Shown here: one piece after another, positions 1 to 10,499 of the stretch
Layout: each line of letters opens with the position of its first letter
Position numbering within the stretch: the stretch's first letter is position 1
Source of the DNA: Paroedura picta
Lineage: Eukaryota > Chordata > Lepidosauria > Squamata > Gekkonidae
NCBI RefSeq assembly: GCF_049243985.1
Contig: NC_135369.1
Span: 26,396,765-26,460,764 of the forward strand
DNA: 64,000 nt
Direction of reading: 5' to 3'
Notes under the pieces: model-generated
Database searches by the model: none
Seen by the model: the letters and a program-made list of their open reading frames with translations, nothing else
Told to the model about the DNA's origin: nothing
Position numbers and translations under genes: made by a program

Positions 1-2280
1 AATAGCCAAAGCACTTTCAGGGGCTGCTGCATGTCTTATGTTTTCTGGATCAAAAAAATCCTGAATCTTCTGACACAGTGCTTTTACAGCTCCACTTCAA
101 GGCACTGCGCATACCACGCACTGCTGCCCACCTCCCCCGCTGCCTCGCCTCTGAACGTGGCTGTGCCATTATTCAATTGCTGTCCTGACAGGGCAGATAC
201 TAAGGAGACCATTCAGATAAAGCCGTAGAGAGCTGTATTAAGGGAGATAATTAATAAGAAGGGATGGGTTTAGTTAATGGAGACCATCTCCCAGAGGCCT
301 CTGGGGAAAATGAAGCATCCTCTGTTCCAGGAGAAGCTGCAGGCCCACAATTCACATCTCCGGGTTTTGCCACGGTGGCTGAACATTGGGAGGAATTGGG
401 AATCCCCTGTTGCCAGAAGGGCTAATCAGAGGAGGCAGCTGGGCACAGAGACTGAGCCAAGGCCATTATGGAGTTTTGGGAGGCCTATACTAGAGTGGCC
501 AGGCCAAAATTCAACAAAGAGGGCTTGGCTGCTCTCTGTAGTCTGACCAATGCCCCAGTTTTCTTCTATCACTAACATCACCATCCTAAGCAACCTTTCG
601 CCCTCCTAAACCCATAGAGACCAAGGGTCCTAGAAGGGTGTAACTCTGCTTGGGAAGGTGCTGCTAGTATCCGTGTGTCTGAAATAGTGCCATGCTTAGG
701 AATTTCTCAAGCCCGTTCCTTAACTCTAAGAAGGAGCATATTGGCCATGAAGGGTGCCAGGAAAAGTCCCAGTGGATAAATTGTCCAGGGTACAGTCCCG
801 GTCAGATTGACTGATTCCTCGTAGGCTGGCTAATTTTGCCTCTCTGAAACAGGAAGAATTGAGAATCCCATCCATTACTTTTCTAAGTCCATTTACGCAC
901 TGGGAACTTCAGTGCCCCAGCTCCCATGCAGGAGCACAAATCGGGGGCGGATGAGGCACACCGGGCCAAATGCTCCCTCGTGTGGGTGCAGGAAGAGGTG
1001 GGGCAACCTGCCGTGACTAAAACTCCAGCCTGCAGCCCGGCATGAAACCTCCAGTGTGTAAACAGTCAAAGTGCAAAAACAGCCACTGCCTGCTGATTGC
1101 CAACTCCTAATTCCCCATCAGAGCTCCACTCTCTGCCTCTCTGTGTAGATGTAAAGCACCTCCAAGTTGCAGCTACCCCCTCGAGGGGTTTTCAAGGCAA
1201 GAGACAAACATGGAGGCCACTGCCAGACTCTTTGTAGCAACCTTGGGCTTTCGAGATGGTCTCCCCTCCAAGATTGCAGAAATTTAAGTTATTACAACAC
1301 TCAAAACTATGACATACCCAGGGTTCAACAAGGACATAGGTTTTTTATCTCACTATTCATGCTAACCTTGTCCAACTCGTGTATCCATATTCCTCACAAT
1401 TAATTTTACTTGTGATAATGTGACTGTAAGGTAATGGCAATGGAATGGAATTTTGAGTTTAACTTCCTGGCCTTGGGATAAGATAGTTACCAGCAATTCC
1501 CTTATAGGAATGTTTCACAGTTGTATGGAGACAGATGAGGCAAACAGCATATGGTGAGGTGAGAGTCTTTGATCACTGTCACAGGCAGTTTTGTTTCTCC
1601 TTTTGTTTTTGTAAACTACAACTGAATTCCAGAGGACTGATTGACTGTTTTGACAAAGAATTATCATTGGCTGTATTTGGTTGCGCGTCAGTCTCCTAAT
1701 GTAACATAATTAATTCTTGCTATATATTCCCTGTCATGTAAAGAGTTCATAGTCTGAAAAAAAAAGTGCTTGCACTCGAAAGCTCATGCCCTGAATAAAT
1801 CTTTGTTGGTCTTAAAGGTGCTACTGGACTCTGATTTTATTCCCCTCTAAGTAGTAACTGGGGCCAACCTACTGAGCTCCCAAGGGCTCATGGGATCCGA
1901 CTAGCTTGGGCCACCCAGGCTGGACATTTTTGTCCTAGTGGTAGTCTAAAGAATTGCCACCTGGAACTGGGAAGGGAGAAGGTGCTATCATCTTGGACTG
2001 CAGACTGTCCATTTCAGTCATTCTGCCAGGCTGTGGTATTTGTGTGTGTGTGTGTTTCTTGGTGGTGTAGTATTCTCCTGCACGACCAGCTGCTGCTCTG
2101 GAGCTTTCTTAAATCGCTGAAGCAAGCATTTGAGGTGTGAGTGATGGTCAACAGGCTGGGAGCTTTGCAATAGCAGGAGGGTGAGTAATGGATGTCTTGA
2201 TGTCTTTGGATTTATTACACAGTGATTTGAGATGGTTTATGATGTTAAAGTTGGTGAGGCCCTGGAATTCTGCTGGTGAT
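1..2280. other. Gene-free left edge
   Basis: I recognise no exon here on either strand; all open frames are short and lack family resemblance. The stretch holds one copy of the fold-back interspersed repeat described below (1,757-1,850) and a short TG run near 2,041-2,054. If SLC30A3 follows the vertebrate gene order, this region is probably within or beyond its long first intron, but no zinc-transporter exon was found by eye. Confidence 0.5.
1757..1850 (+). repeat. Fold-back interspersed repeat (family A), partial copy
   Basis: Carries the family core: 'TGCACTCGAAAGCTCA', then 'AATAAATCTTTGTTGGTC', then 'GCTACTGGACTCTGATTTTA'. The same core recurs at about 13.55, 15.45, 25.95, 50.74 and 63.6 kb. 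It is an interspersed element of squamate genomes; I cannot name the family with certainty. Confidence 0.75.
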
Positions 2281-2466
2281 AGAAAGTGCCCTGAGTCACA
2301 GCCGACTTATGGTGACCCGGTAAGGTTTTCGAGAGAAGAGACATTCAGAGGTGGTTTGCCATTGGCTGCCTATGTTTCACAACCCTGGACTTCTCTCGTC
2401 CAAATAATAGGCAGGGCTGACCCTGCTTAGCTTCCAAGATCTGATGGGATCAGGCTAGGTCAGGGA
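2281..2466 (-). repeat. 5S rRNA-derived SINE, minus orientation
   Basis: The right part reads, on the minus strand, like the internal promoter region of 5S rRNA (plus-strand text 'CCCTGCTTAGCTTCCAAGAT' corresponds to 5S box A and intermediate element). It continues into the tail known from squamate 5S-Sauria SINEs, with text meaning 'cagccgacttatggtgaccc'. It is degenerate and is not a 5S gene. Confidence 0.7.
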
Positions 2467-3059
2467 CTGAGTCGTGTTATCCAGGAAGAAAGTGGCATAC
2501 ACCTATTTTAAAGTATACAGAGACACAGAAGGCCACAGGAAATCCCTTTTCTTGAAACAACTGAACAATGGTTTAAGTACTGAACAATAGGTTGATCATA
2601 TTAGACATACGCACACACAGAACATTCAACCTAAACCAATCAGCAAAGGACAGTTGTAGAATCCATAGATTACAAGGAAGTGGGACTTCTCAGCTCCAAA
2701 CAACAAAATGGCGGTATTTAGGGCCAAAATGCATTTGTCAAGAATACATCTGAAGGATTCTATTGAAATCTTTGTGCGAAAACATAAAATTGCAGATGGA
2801 ATGATATGTTCGTCCCTTACAACGGCCACCATACTATTTTGTCTACACATGCATTAAAATATTAACTTATAATACATTAATAAATATTAACCTTTTAAAA
2901 TGGTTACATTCCTGAGCAGTCCAAATTTTGGAATTTGGATACCTGGCCCTTGCTGAGGAATAAGAGCATGTAGAGATCTGAGAACCATACATGATGCAAG
3001 ATTCAGGTGGGTAGCCAACCGCCTTGGTCTGAAACCCTCAAATAAATCTCCAGCATTCC

Positions 3060-3212
3060 GTATGAACAAAGTTTGAGTCCAGTGGCACCATTAAGACCAG
3101 CAAAGTGTAATTATTTGGATACATGTGTGCATGCACATGAAAGCTTATACCCAGAATTAAACTTTGATTGGTCTTAAAGGTGACATTGGACTCCAACTTT
3201 GTTCATATGTGA
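3060..3212 (+). repeat. Diverged fold-back repeat (family A) with inverted arms
   Basis: Begins near 'CAAAGTTTGAGTCCAGTGGC' and ends with the near inverse 'ACTCCAACTTTGTTCATA'. 'TTAAGACCAGCAAAGT' is mirrored by 'ACTTTGATTGGTCTTAA'. The copy therefore folds back on itself with arms of roughly 45 nt, like the better preserved copies elsewhere in the window. Confidence 0.6.
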
Positions 3213-3977
3213 TGCTGGAGTTTTATTTTGGGATTTGAGATATGAATATGACTGCAAAAGCATGGGTGTGCTGATTTTATCAGGGAGTTAACACCTCACT
3301 ATTCCTCTTCCACAGTTGCTTCTGTAGATCTTGAGGTCTGTGGCTATATTTCTAGTGTCACATGTGATTTGAATCTGAGACACCCCATTCAGCAGGCAGC
3401 CAAATCTTGGAGCAACACATATACATGCATCCAACTAAGAGTTGACAATAAAACTCCATACAGTTGCACTCAAATTAAACGCTTAATACACACTTTCTAA
3501 TTTGGGGCTGGAATTTTGCACTTAAAATATGAACAGTTGCCTTCAAACCCTTCTCGTGATTGGTTGCTTTAATTTGGGGCAGCCGATCAGAAATACTAGA
3601 AGATGTCGTTCCAACAGGGGGGGCCTAGCAAGGGGAACCTAGTGGAACACTCACCCTAGGGCCCTCCAGGACCTTAAACAGTTCCAGAGAGCCTTGAAGT
3701 CAGAGCTGTGCCACCAGGACCATGGCTAAGGCCAGGAAATGACATCACGTAGATGCTGGCCTTCCTGCTCAAGAACCCACTTGCCTCCACCAATCACAAC
3801 ACCAACCAACCCCCAGTAGTCAAACATTGTAAGGCAGGTGGCTTTAACTAAGATTTAATTATTTTAAAACCTAATTATTTAATTTATTATAGTATTTTGC
3901 TTGTGTATGTGTACATGTATTTATCTATTGTCATTTTATTGAGGCTACCCATCCCAAGTCTGATGAGAAGGGCAGGC
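3213..3977. other. No gene recognised
   Basis: AT-rich intergenic or intronic sequence without a recognisable exon or well-defined repeat. Confidence 0.5.

Positions 3978-4048
<71 letters not shown>
3978..4048 (+). repeat. (TAT)n microsatellite
   Basis: Perfect trinucleotide tract of about 71 bp (around 23 units of TAT/ATT). It is likely length-polymorphic. Confidence 0.97.
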
Positions 4049-5283
4049 GGCCTATTGGTATCCCTGAGACTCTGGTCCAGTAAAAAGAAGTCAGCGCACC
4101 TAAATAATTATTTTATAGCCCAGCGGTCGTTTGCCTCCCTGTGCTCTGGTGAAGGGGGTGGTGGGAGGGATCACGACAAATGTCAGAGAAGTCACAGATG
4201 AAAAAGGAAAGAGGTCTTTTCCCAGACCTCCCTGCCCCTCAGGCTGGCTGCCTTTCCCTGCCGCATCCTGCCGTGCTCCGATTCCATGGGGAATGCCTGG
4301 GAAAGGCAGTTTCTCCCAGTTCCTCCCCACACAGGCGAGACTGCAGAGTCTCATTCAGAGCTGGGCTGTCCCGGGGTGAGATCTCAGGGGCCCCGCCTCC
4401 CTGCCAGCTCTCTGCTTCTCTCCTTGTCGGAGGCTCCATCATTTCATGCCTCGGCGCATCCCAAATGGCTCCATTTATTACACAGACTGCAGAGCAGTGT
4501 GTCACACGCCCCCCTCTTCCGCCCCCACTCGCGGCTGCTCCCTCCGGCACTCATGGCAGCAAAACCCACCCCTGCTTTTGTTCGCACCCCCTCTCCACCC
4601 CTAATGTCTGACAGCAGAGGGGGCCCAGCTATGAAAGAGACTGCCAGCTTGCACTAGCCTAGGCTAGTGCTGCACACCTCCGAAAGCACACAAACCCAGG
4701 GCACCTGGAGACATAGCGTGGAAGATGCCTGCAAAGCAACTTCTGCGGGAAAACTTAATCTCCATGGGTTTTTCTGTAGCTCAGAGAGGGGACGGGAGCC
4801 AACAGACTGAGCCCCACAGACATGCACCCACAGGGGCTGCAGCCGGAAGGGAGAGAGGGCCTGTGGCTCAGCAGTAGAACATCTGCTTGGCCTTCAGAAG
4901 GTGCCTGGCTTGACCAGAGGTGTGCCTGGCCTCAACCAGAGCCAGGGCCTTTTCAGACCCATGGAATGAGTTGCCGGCAGAAATGCAGCTCCAAAAGTTC
5001 CAGAGGCCCTGCAAAACGGCCCTCTTCCACCAGACATTTGGTTGAGGCTCAGGCTGTACCTCAGTCATTCATCTGGATCCCCTGCCTACCCCCACTTTGG
5101 GGGTTACTGTTGGATGGGTGACCTCATTGGGTCAGGCCTTTCTGATATATATATTCCAACTTGTTGCCTGGCCCGTTGGCATGTTTTTGTCCAGAGTGAA
5201 GCAGGATAGTAGGAGCTAATGTGATTGGTTCTAGCCTAATTTTAGAATTTTAACTAGATTTCTATGTTTATTGTCATTTGTAT
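4049..5283. other. No gene recognised (GC-richer, overlapping chance ORFs)
   Basis: Several overlapping open frames of 80-140 codons occur at 4.1-4.66 kb on both strands. None resembles a known family, and they lie in locally GC-rich sequence where stops are rare. I see no supported gene. Confidence 0.5.
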
Positions 5284-5577
5284 TTTTCTGATGTAGAAGA
5301 AGAAGAGTTGGTTTTTATATGCTGCTTTTCCCTACCCAAAGGAGGCTCAAAGGGGCTTACAGTCGCCTTCCCATTCCTCTCCCCACAACAGACACCCTGT
5401 GGGGTGGGTGAGGCTGAGAGAGCCCTGATATCACTGCCTGGTCAGAACAGTTTTATCAGTGCCGTGGCGAGCCCGAGGTCACCCAGCTGGCTGCATGTGA
5501 GGGAGCGCAGAATCGAACCTGGCATGCCAGATTAGAAATCCGCACTCCTAACCACTACACCAAACTGGCTCTCCACC
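5284..5577 (-). repeat. tRNA-derived SINE, near full length, minus orientation
   Basis: Read on the minus strand it starts with a tRNA-like head ('gagccagtttggtgtagtgg', A-box-like), then 'ttcgattctgcgctccctca' (B-box-like), then the body 'cagctgggtgacctcgggct', and ends in a (TTC)n tail seen here as AGAAGAAGAAGAG. The same SINE occurs at 40.7, 44.6, 52.2, 52.7 and 53.9 kb. Confidence 0.85.
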
Positions 5578-7131
5578 CTGAGACCAATTTTGGAGAAGGT
5601 GGGTTAGAAATCTAAAAAAAAAACCTGACATCTCCATAACAGGCCCTCCAGTTGGTCTAAGAACCTGGAAGAGACTTTCCTGTGCTGCAGGGATTAAATG
5701 ATTACATGGTCTTGTCCCAAGGCCATTCCAGTGTCCATATCTAAAGAAACTGGGCAGAGAAGGCAAAGGGCCTCTGCTGTGCCTTTTGGAGGGGGAAAAA
5801 ACCTTGTTTGTTTGTTTATATACCACTCCTCCCTGCGAGGGGCTCCGAGTAGTTTGTAATAAATAATAAACGCAGAGAAAGCCAATATCTCTCCCTTCCA
5901 CCCACTAGACACCCTCCACTGGGCTAATCAGACTGGAGGATCTATAACAAAGGGGGAGCCAAGCTGAAGGAGGGGGGGCCCATATCACTACCAGACAGCC
6001 CTGACCTCAGCCATAGGCCTGGCGGAACAGTGACGTTTTGCAGGCCCTACAAAATAGAGCACCATGGATGAAAAGAAGCGAGGAGAACCTAGCAAGGCAC
6101 ATTGCTGTTCATTTGGGCAGCAGACACTCCATCTTCCTGAGGAGAGACTGGAGGAATGTTTTTCTAGGTAGCAAGCAGGGATGCATCTGGCTATACCAAG
6201 ATGGCAGATGCCTTTGGAATCTCCTTCCCACACCAGGCATAGCCAGTATAGGACGATGCTTCCAACGGAGCCAGGCATTTGGTCCTCTGTGCTCAGCATT
6301 AGCTTCTCCACGTGGGAGCATCTTCCTGTGCCTTGCACTGAAAAGAGTCATCCTCAGCTCCCAACAAAGAATTGGGTGCCCCCAAAAATGAAGTGGGGAC
6401 TTTCTGCATGCCAAGCAGATGCTGTGCCCTGCAGGGAGATGCAATTATTCTACCTTTAGCCCCCAGTATCTCATATGTCTCCCAACTGTGCAGAGGACAA
6501 AAGAATGTTATTGCATCCCCTCCACCCTACTACCTTTGCACTTTAATGTCTCCACAGATCTCTCTCCACCCTCCATTTCTCAAGTGATAGGGATTTTGGC
6601 AACGCGATGGCCTACCTCACCAGATCGTTGTGAGGACTAATCCAATAATGCCCCAAAATAGCACCGGTTGCCAGGACTTTACAATTGCTGTCAAATCACT
6701 ACTGTGTGTGTGCTTTATGACAGCCTAACCAGCTGCTCTGGCAAGTTCCATGTGCAGGGTGGGGAAACTCTGAAACCTGTTGTGGAGTGGTAGAAAAGAG
6801 CAAAAGTTTTCTCCCGCCAGGTGTGGGAGGCAAAAAAGGAGGCAATTTCAACAAAACCAACAACAATTGGTGGCAGGGGAGGAGTTTTTGTGAGTCACAG
6901 CTCACTTCTTCAGGTCCTTTGTGGAAGGTTACCTTCAAGGCCACAAGTTCAGGGGAAGGGAAGAGATGCTGGGTCAGCCTGACACAAACAAGAAAGATTT
7001 AGGTGGCACATGCTTGTTCTGGCATGGCAACTGAAATAGAAAAGGTTAACTTGAGCCTGTCAAATCGTGGAAAGGAAACACGGTGGGCCGAGGTCAGACC
7101 TTGGACTGGACCCCACTGAGGCAGGTAGGGT
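5578..7131. other. No gene recognised
   Basis: A reverse LINE-type tail fragment ('tataccactcctccctgcga') lies near 5,818-5,870. Otherwise nothing could be identified; the short ORFs on both strands overlap one another and look like chance. Confidence 0.5.
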
Positions 7132-7230
7132 TTCATAGAATCATAGAGTTGGAAGGGGCCATACAGGCCATCTAGTCCTACCCCCTGCTCAACGCAGGAT
7201 CAGCCCTAAGCATCCTAAAGCATCCTAAAG
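7132..7230 (-). repeat. CR1 LINE 3' end, minus orientation
   Basis: Plus-strand text 'ATAGAATCATAGAGTTGGAA' followed by 'CCATCTAGTCCTACCCCCTG' is the reverse complement of the standard CR1 3' terminus, with its ATTCTATGATTCT end repeats. It is 5'-truncated, as CR1 copies usually are. Confidence 0.85.
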
Positions 7231-8279
7231 GTTTGTTGTGTAGAAGAAGACAGCAAGCCGCCCCTCCTCTGCTCGTCTCTGGCCTAGAAAACCCCATGAG
7301 GTGGAACTTTTAGCGGTTGCCATAAGTTAGTGGCAGACTTAATGACACAAAATGATTATTATGCATGGTTGCAGATGAGATCTCACTTTTTTAGATGCAC
7401 GTAGTTACGCCCTAGTTGGAAAACATCTCTCTCTCCTGCCTCCCCCCACCTGCATTTCTGCCCTGTCTTGTCTCATAGGAACTCTCTGGAGCACAAATCC
7501 CCCCTCTTTTTTGTCCTCACAACAGCCCTGTGAGGTAGGTTAGGCTGACAGCTTGGAGCAACTACTTCCAGGCCAGCTTCAAGGCAGAGCGGAGCCTGGT
7601 CCACCCGGCTTCTAATCCCAGACTGCTTATCACATCCCATTGCCTGTCCCATATCTGAGCAGAGGATGGAAAGAGAATGGTCTGCCTAATGCCAACTGGC
7701 GTGAGGGTGGCCAGAGGAGGGCCAGCTAACTTGTGGAGTGGAGCTGCTGCTCTTAACCACTACGCCACAGGATGTAGAGGAAGCCAGAGGGTTTTCAAGG
7801 CTGCAAAATGCAAAATGCAAGGATATAATCTGAAGACGCACAATCACCAGTCACAACAGCAACTCACTGTGGGGACTGGCAACACCTGAATGGTTGGTAA
7901 CAATGCCAGACCCGGCTCTTCTTGCACTGAGCCCCCTTTGATCCCCACTGTTTGCATTTTCCCCTCTACAGCTGTGTGTGTGCCTGTAAACCCCCCCCCT
8001 GTACTGGATGACCTGTCTTCTGCAAAAGGGTCAGGTGCCAGGAGACAGCAGGATGGGCCATGCAGACCTGGGGGGGGGTCCCTAGGCTCCTCCCCTTTCT
8101 CTCAGAACTGGGTAATCCCTTCGGTTAGCACCCTCCAGAGCGGAATCTGCTCCTACAGACGAAAGGGGCACAAAACCTGCTGCAAGCCTGGGCACAACAC
8201 CAGTGCAAAGGCAGCAGGGTCCGGAAGCAGGTTTTGCAACCCAGCAGGGGCAGATTAACCACCACTGCAGACCTGCCCC
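7231..8279. other. No gene recognised
   Basis: Contains a degenerate reverse SINE-like stretch around 7,500-7,640 ('CAACAGCCCTGTGAGGTAGG'). No exon is identified. Confidence 0.45.
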
Positions 8280-9304
8280 CCCCCCCCCCGCCAGGGCTCG
8301 TCCCCTCCATCAGGACCCTTGCTGAGTGGTGGGGTTGACCACGGGGCAGGGGGGGGGAGCTGGGCGTCTCTGTACCTCCCTCCCCGAGCCAGGCAATGGA
8401 GAAAGGCAGAAGGGAAGTGGCGGCGACACTCCTCGGCGCACATGCTGCCAGCCCACACCCCAGCTGTCTGTCCCTGGCGCCCAGCAGAGCTCTCCCAGGA
8501 GGTGGGGGCCACCTCCTAGTTACTGGAGGTGGGGGGTCGGGTCGGACGGCAGAGAGACGGAGGACAAAGCAGGGGCTCCGTGCGCTCCTCCCCTACCCCC
8601 CCCCGCCAGCTTCCTGGCCGCCCGCAGCGTCTCTAAGCCAGATCGCCTCCCCCCCCCCTTCAGTCCTTCTCCCCACCAGGGCGGAGGCGCGCGGGTCCCG
8701 TCGAGGGCCTTCTCCCGGGCGGCTGCAGAGAGCAAAGCCCCGCCGGCCCTGCCTTGCGCACTAGGAGACCGGCTCAGCGGAGAACTGAGGCCCCAACGGA
8801 GCGCGCCCCCCCGGCCGCTGCAGTCCTCCGGAGGCTGCTCTGGATCCCCCGGAGGAGACTGCCTGGTGCGCCTTCCGTCGCCACTCCTCTCCGCCTTCGC
8901 CCTACTTGGCAGCCGTGGCCCAACCGCGGGAGCCCAGCCCGCTCTTCCCGCTCCCCAACCATCTCCGGGCCTCTCCCCGGAGTCGTCGGCCCCTCTCCCT
9001 TCCCTCCCCTCCCCCCCCCCCAAGGCTCCCGGGAACCGTGAAGCGAACTCGCGGGCCGGAGGGGAAAGCAGGCAGGCCAGCCCAGCTGGGCGCAAGGAAG
9101 CGCGGCGCCCGGCGGGAGAAGCGCAGGTTGTCGGTCGCCGTCGAAGAAGAGCAGGGCTCCGGGAGGGGGGGGGGGCTTCGGGACCCCTGCGGGGGAAAGG
9201 GGGAAAGGGGAGGCTGGGGCTGCCATGGGCAGGGAAAGGGGGCTTCCGGGTGCGGATTAGCCGTCTAGCTTTGGCCTTCTGACGGCGGGGCCAGGCCGGC
9301 CGAG

Positions 9305-9377
9305 CAGGGCAGGGGAGGGGAGGGGAGGGGAGGGTAGGGTGGGGTGGGGTGGGGTGGGGTGGGGCGTGGGGGGGGTG
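9305..9377 (+). repeat. G-rich minisatellite (GGGGA/GGGGT)n, G-quadruplex prone
   Basis: Runs of GGGGA change into GGGGT repeats and end in a poly-G stretch. It lies 35-110 bp inside SLC30A3 intron 1, just past the exon 1 splice donor. The G-rich strand is the template strand for that gene. G4 formation is inferred from the many G4+ runs with 1-nt loops. Confidence 0.9.
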
Positions 9378-9412
9378 TTGAAGGGCAAGGCCGCTCCGGG
9401 GCTGCTCCTTAC

Positions 9413-9513
9413 CTCTTGAGGCGAAGGCTGCCGCCGGCGCCGCCGGGATCGCGGCTCCCCACCAGACGAGCGGTCTCCGAGGCGTCCTTGCCGGTCACGC
9501 TGGGGGGCTCCAT
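9413..9513 (-). CDS. SLC30A3: SLC30A3 (ZnT3 zinc transporter), coding exon 1
   Basis: SLC30A3/ZnT3 is a cation diffusion facilitator that loads zinc into synaptic vesicles in exchange for protons. On the minus strand, ATG at 9,513 in a good Kozak context (CCGCCATGG) opens a 33-codon exon that stops at a clean donor (AAGAG|GTAAGG) in phase 2. The peptide starts MEPPSVTGKDASETARLVGS and ends [10 protein letters not shown]. This matches recalled human ZnT3, which begins MEPSPAAGG, has [20 protein letters not shown], and continues with S; the split AG codon here predicts the same residue. The exon encodes only the cytosolic N-terminus, before the histidine-rich and transmembrane parts. No further exon was recognised down to position 1, so intron 1 appears longer than 9.4 kb or the next exon was missed. 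In human, SLC30A3 lies beside DNAJC5G, which agrees with this window. Confidence 0.9.
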
Positions 9514-10499
9514 GGCGGCGGGGCTGGGGGCCGGCCCTGCAAGCCAAGTGCTCCGGGGCCCTCAGCGGCGGGAGCGCTGCGGGCTCTCCATGGGGATTCC
9601 CGGTGGCTGCGGCAGCGCCGTCGAGCGGGTCCGAGTCGAGGCGCGCACAGGTGGGCGCGGGGGAGGAGGGCGCCGAACAGGCCCCACCCCTGGCTGCCAG
9701 GCTCCGCCCCCTGCAGGCAACCGGCGGGCCCACCCTCAGCTGCACCACTCCGGCCCATCCAGAGCCGTCCCGTCCCGTCGCCTCCAGTCGCGGGCGGCGC
9801 CACAAAACGAATGACAGACCCCACCCGTCGCGCAAGGCTGCCTGGATGAGAGCCCGCGGCGCAAAGATCGCGCCGCCTGCCTGGGCTGCACCTGAACGAG
9901 ACTCCCGCGCGCGGATCCCGCCGCCTGGCAGAGAGAACCGCGCGGAGGGACGGAGGGAGGGGGGCGGGTAGCCCACGGCTCCTTGGTCGCCGCAGCAGGA
10001 AATGTGGGGCGGTGGGGGGCTGCGTGGACGGAGGGGCCCTGCCGCAGACGACCAAGGTAACCCTCGGGACGGATGCCTTCTTGAGACTGGGGCGGGGCGG
10101 GCGGCGATGCCTATAGCAGGTGGGGAGAGCCCCAGCTGCGGTCTGAGTCCCGGGAAGCCTCCGAGTGGGAGGGGGCGGGGGAGGAAAGCCAACCTGGGAG
10201 GTTTTGGACGGCGCTGGAAGGAATTGCCCAGAGGCCGAAGGAGATCCCCTTCGTGCGGTGGGGGGTGGGGGTGGGCTGTCCTAGGATTAGGAGGAGGTTT
10301 TAACACAGCTGCGGGGGCATCCCGGGCTTCCTGTCCCCGTCCTCTGCGCATTTGTTCAGTGCCTCCGGCGATCACCCAAGAGAGGATCATTCCAAGAGAT
10401 CCCTTGGCCACTCGGGTCGGGGGTGGGGGTCTGGGCGCGGGTTGGGGGGAGGGCACAGAAGGAACTGCACACCCCTCCAAAAAAAATTTAGATTTCATT

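Larger units (their letters stand above)
8280..10480. promoter_or_regulatory. Large CpG island spanning the SLC30A3 promoter and first exon
   Basis: About 2.2 kb of very GC- and CpG-rich sequence with many GGGCGG/CCGCCC-like Sp1 boxes. It surrounds the SLC30A3 start codon at 9,513 (minus), so transcription should start at higher coordinates, roughly 9.55-10.1 kb. No TATA box sits at a convincing distance. Long open frames here on both strands (up to about 400 codons) follow from base composition and are not proposed as genes. Confidence 0.8.

Noticed and set aside
8326-9282. 318-codon plus-strand open frame before SLC30A3
   Set aside because: Low-complexity composition with no domain; equally long frames exist on the other strand. 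Explained by base composition.
9257-10498. 413-codon minus-strand open frame in the CpG island, overlapping SLC30A3 exon 1
   Set aside because: Very GC-rich DNA rarely contains stops. The frame is low-complexity (Pro/Arg/Ala), overlaps other long frames and is not the SLC30A3 frame.
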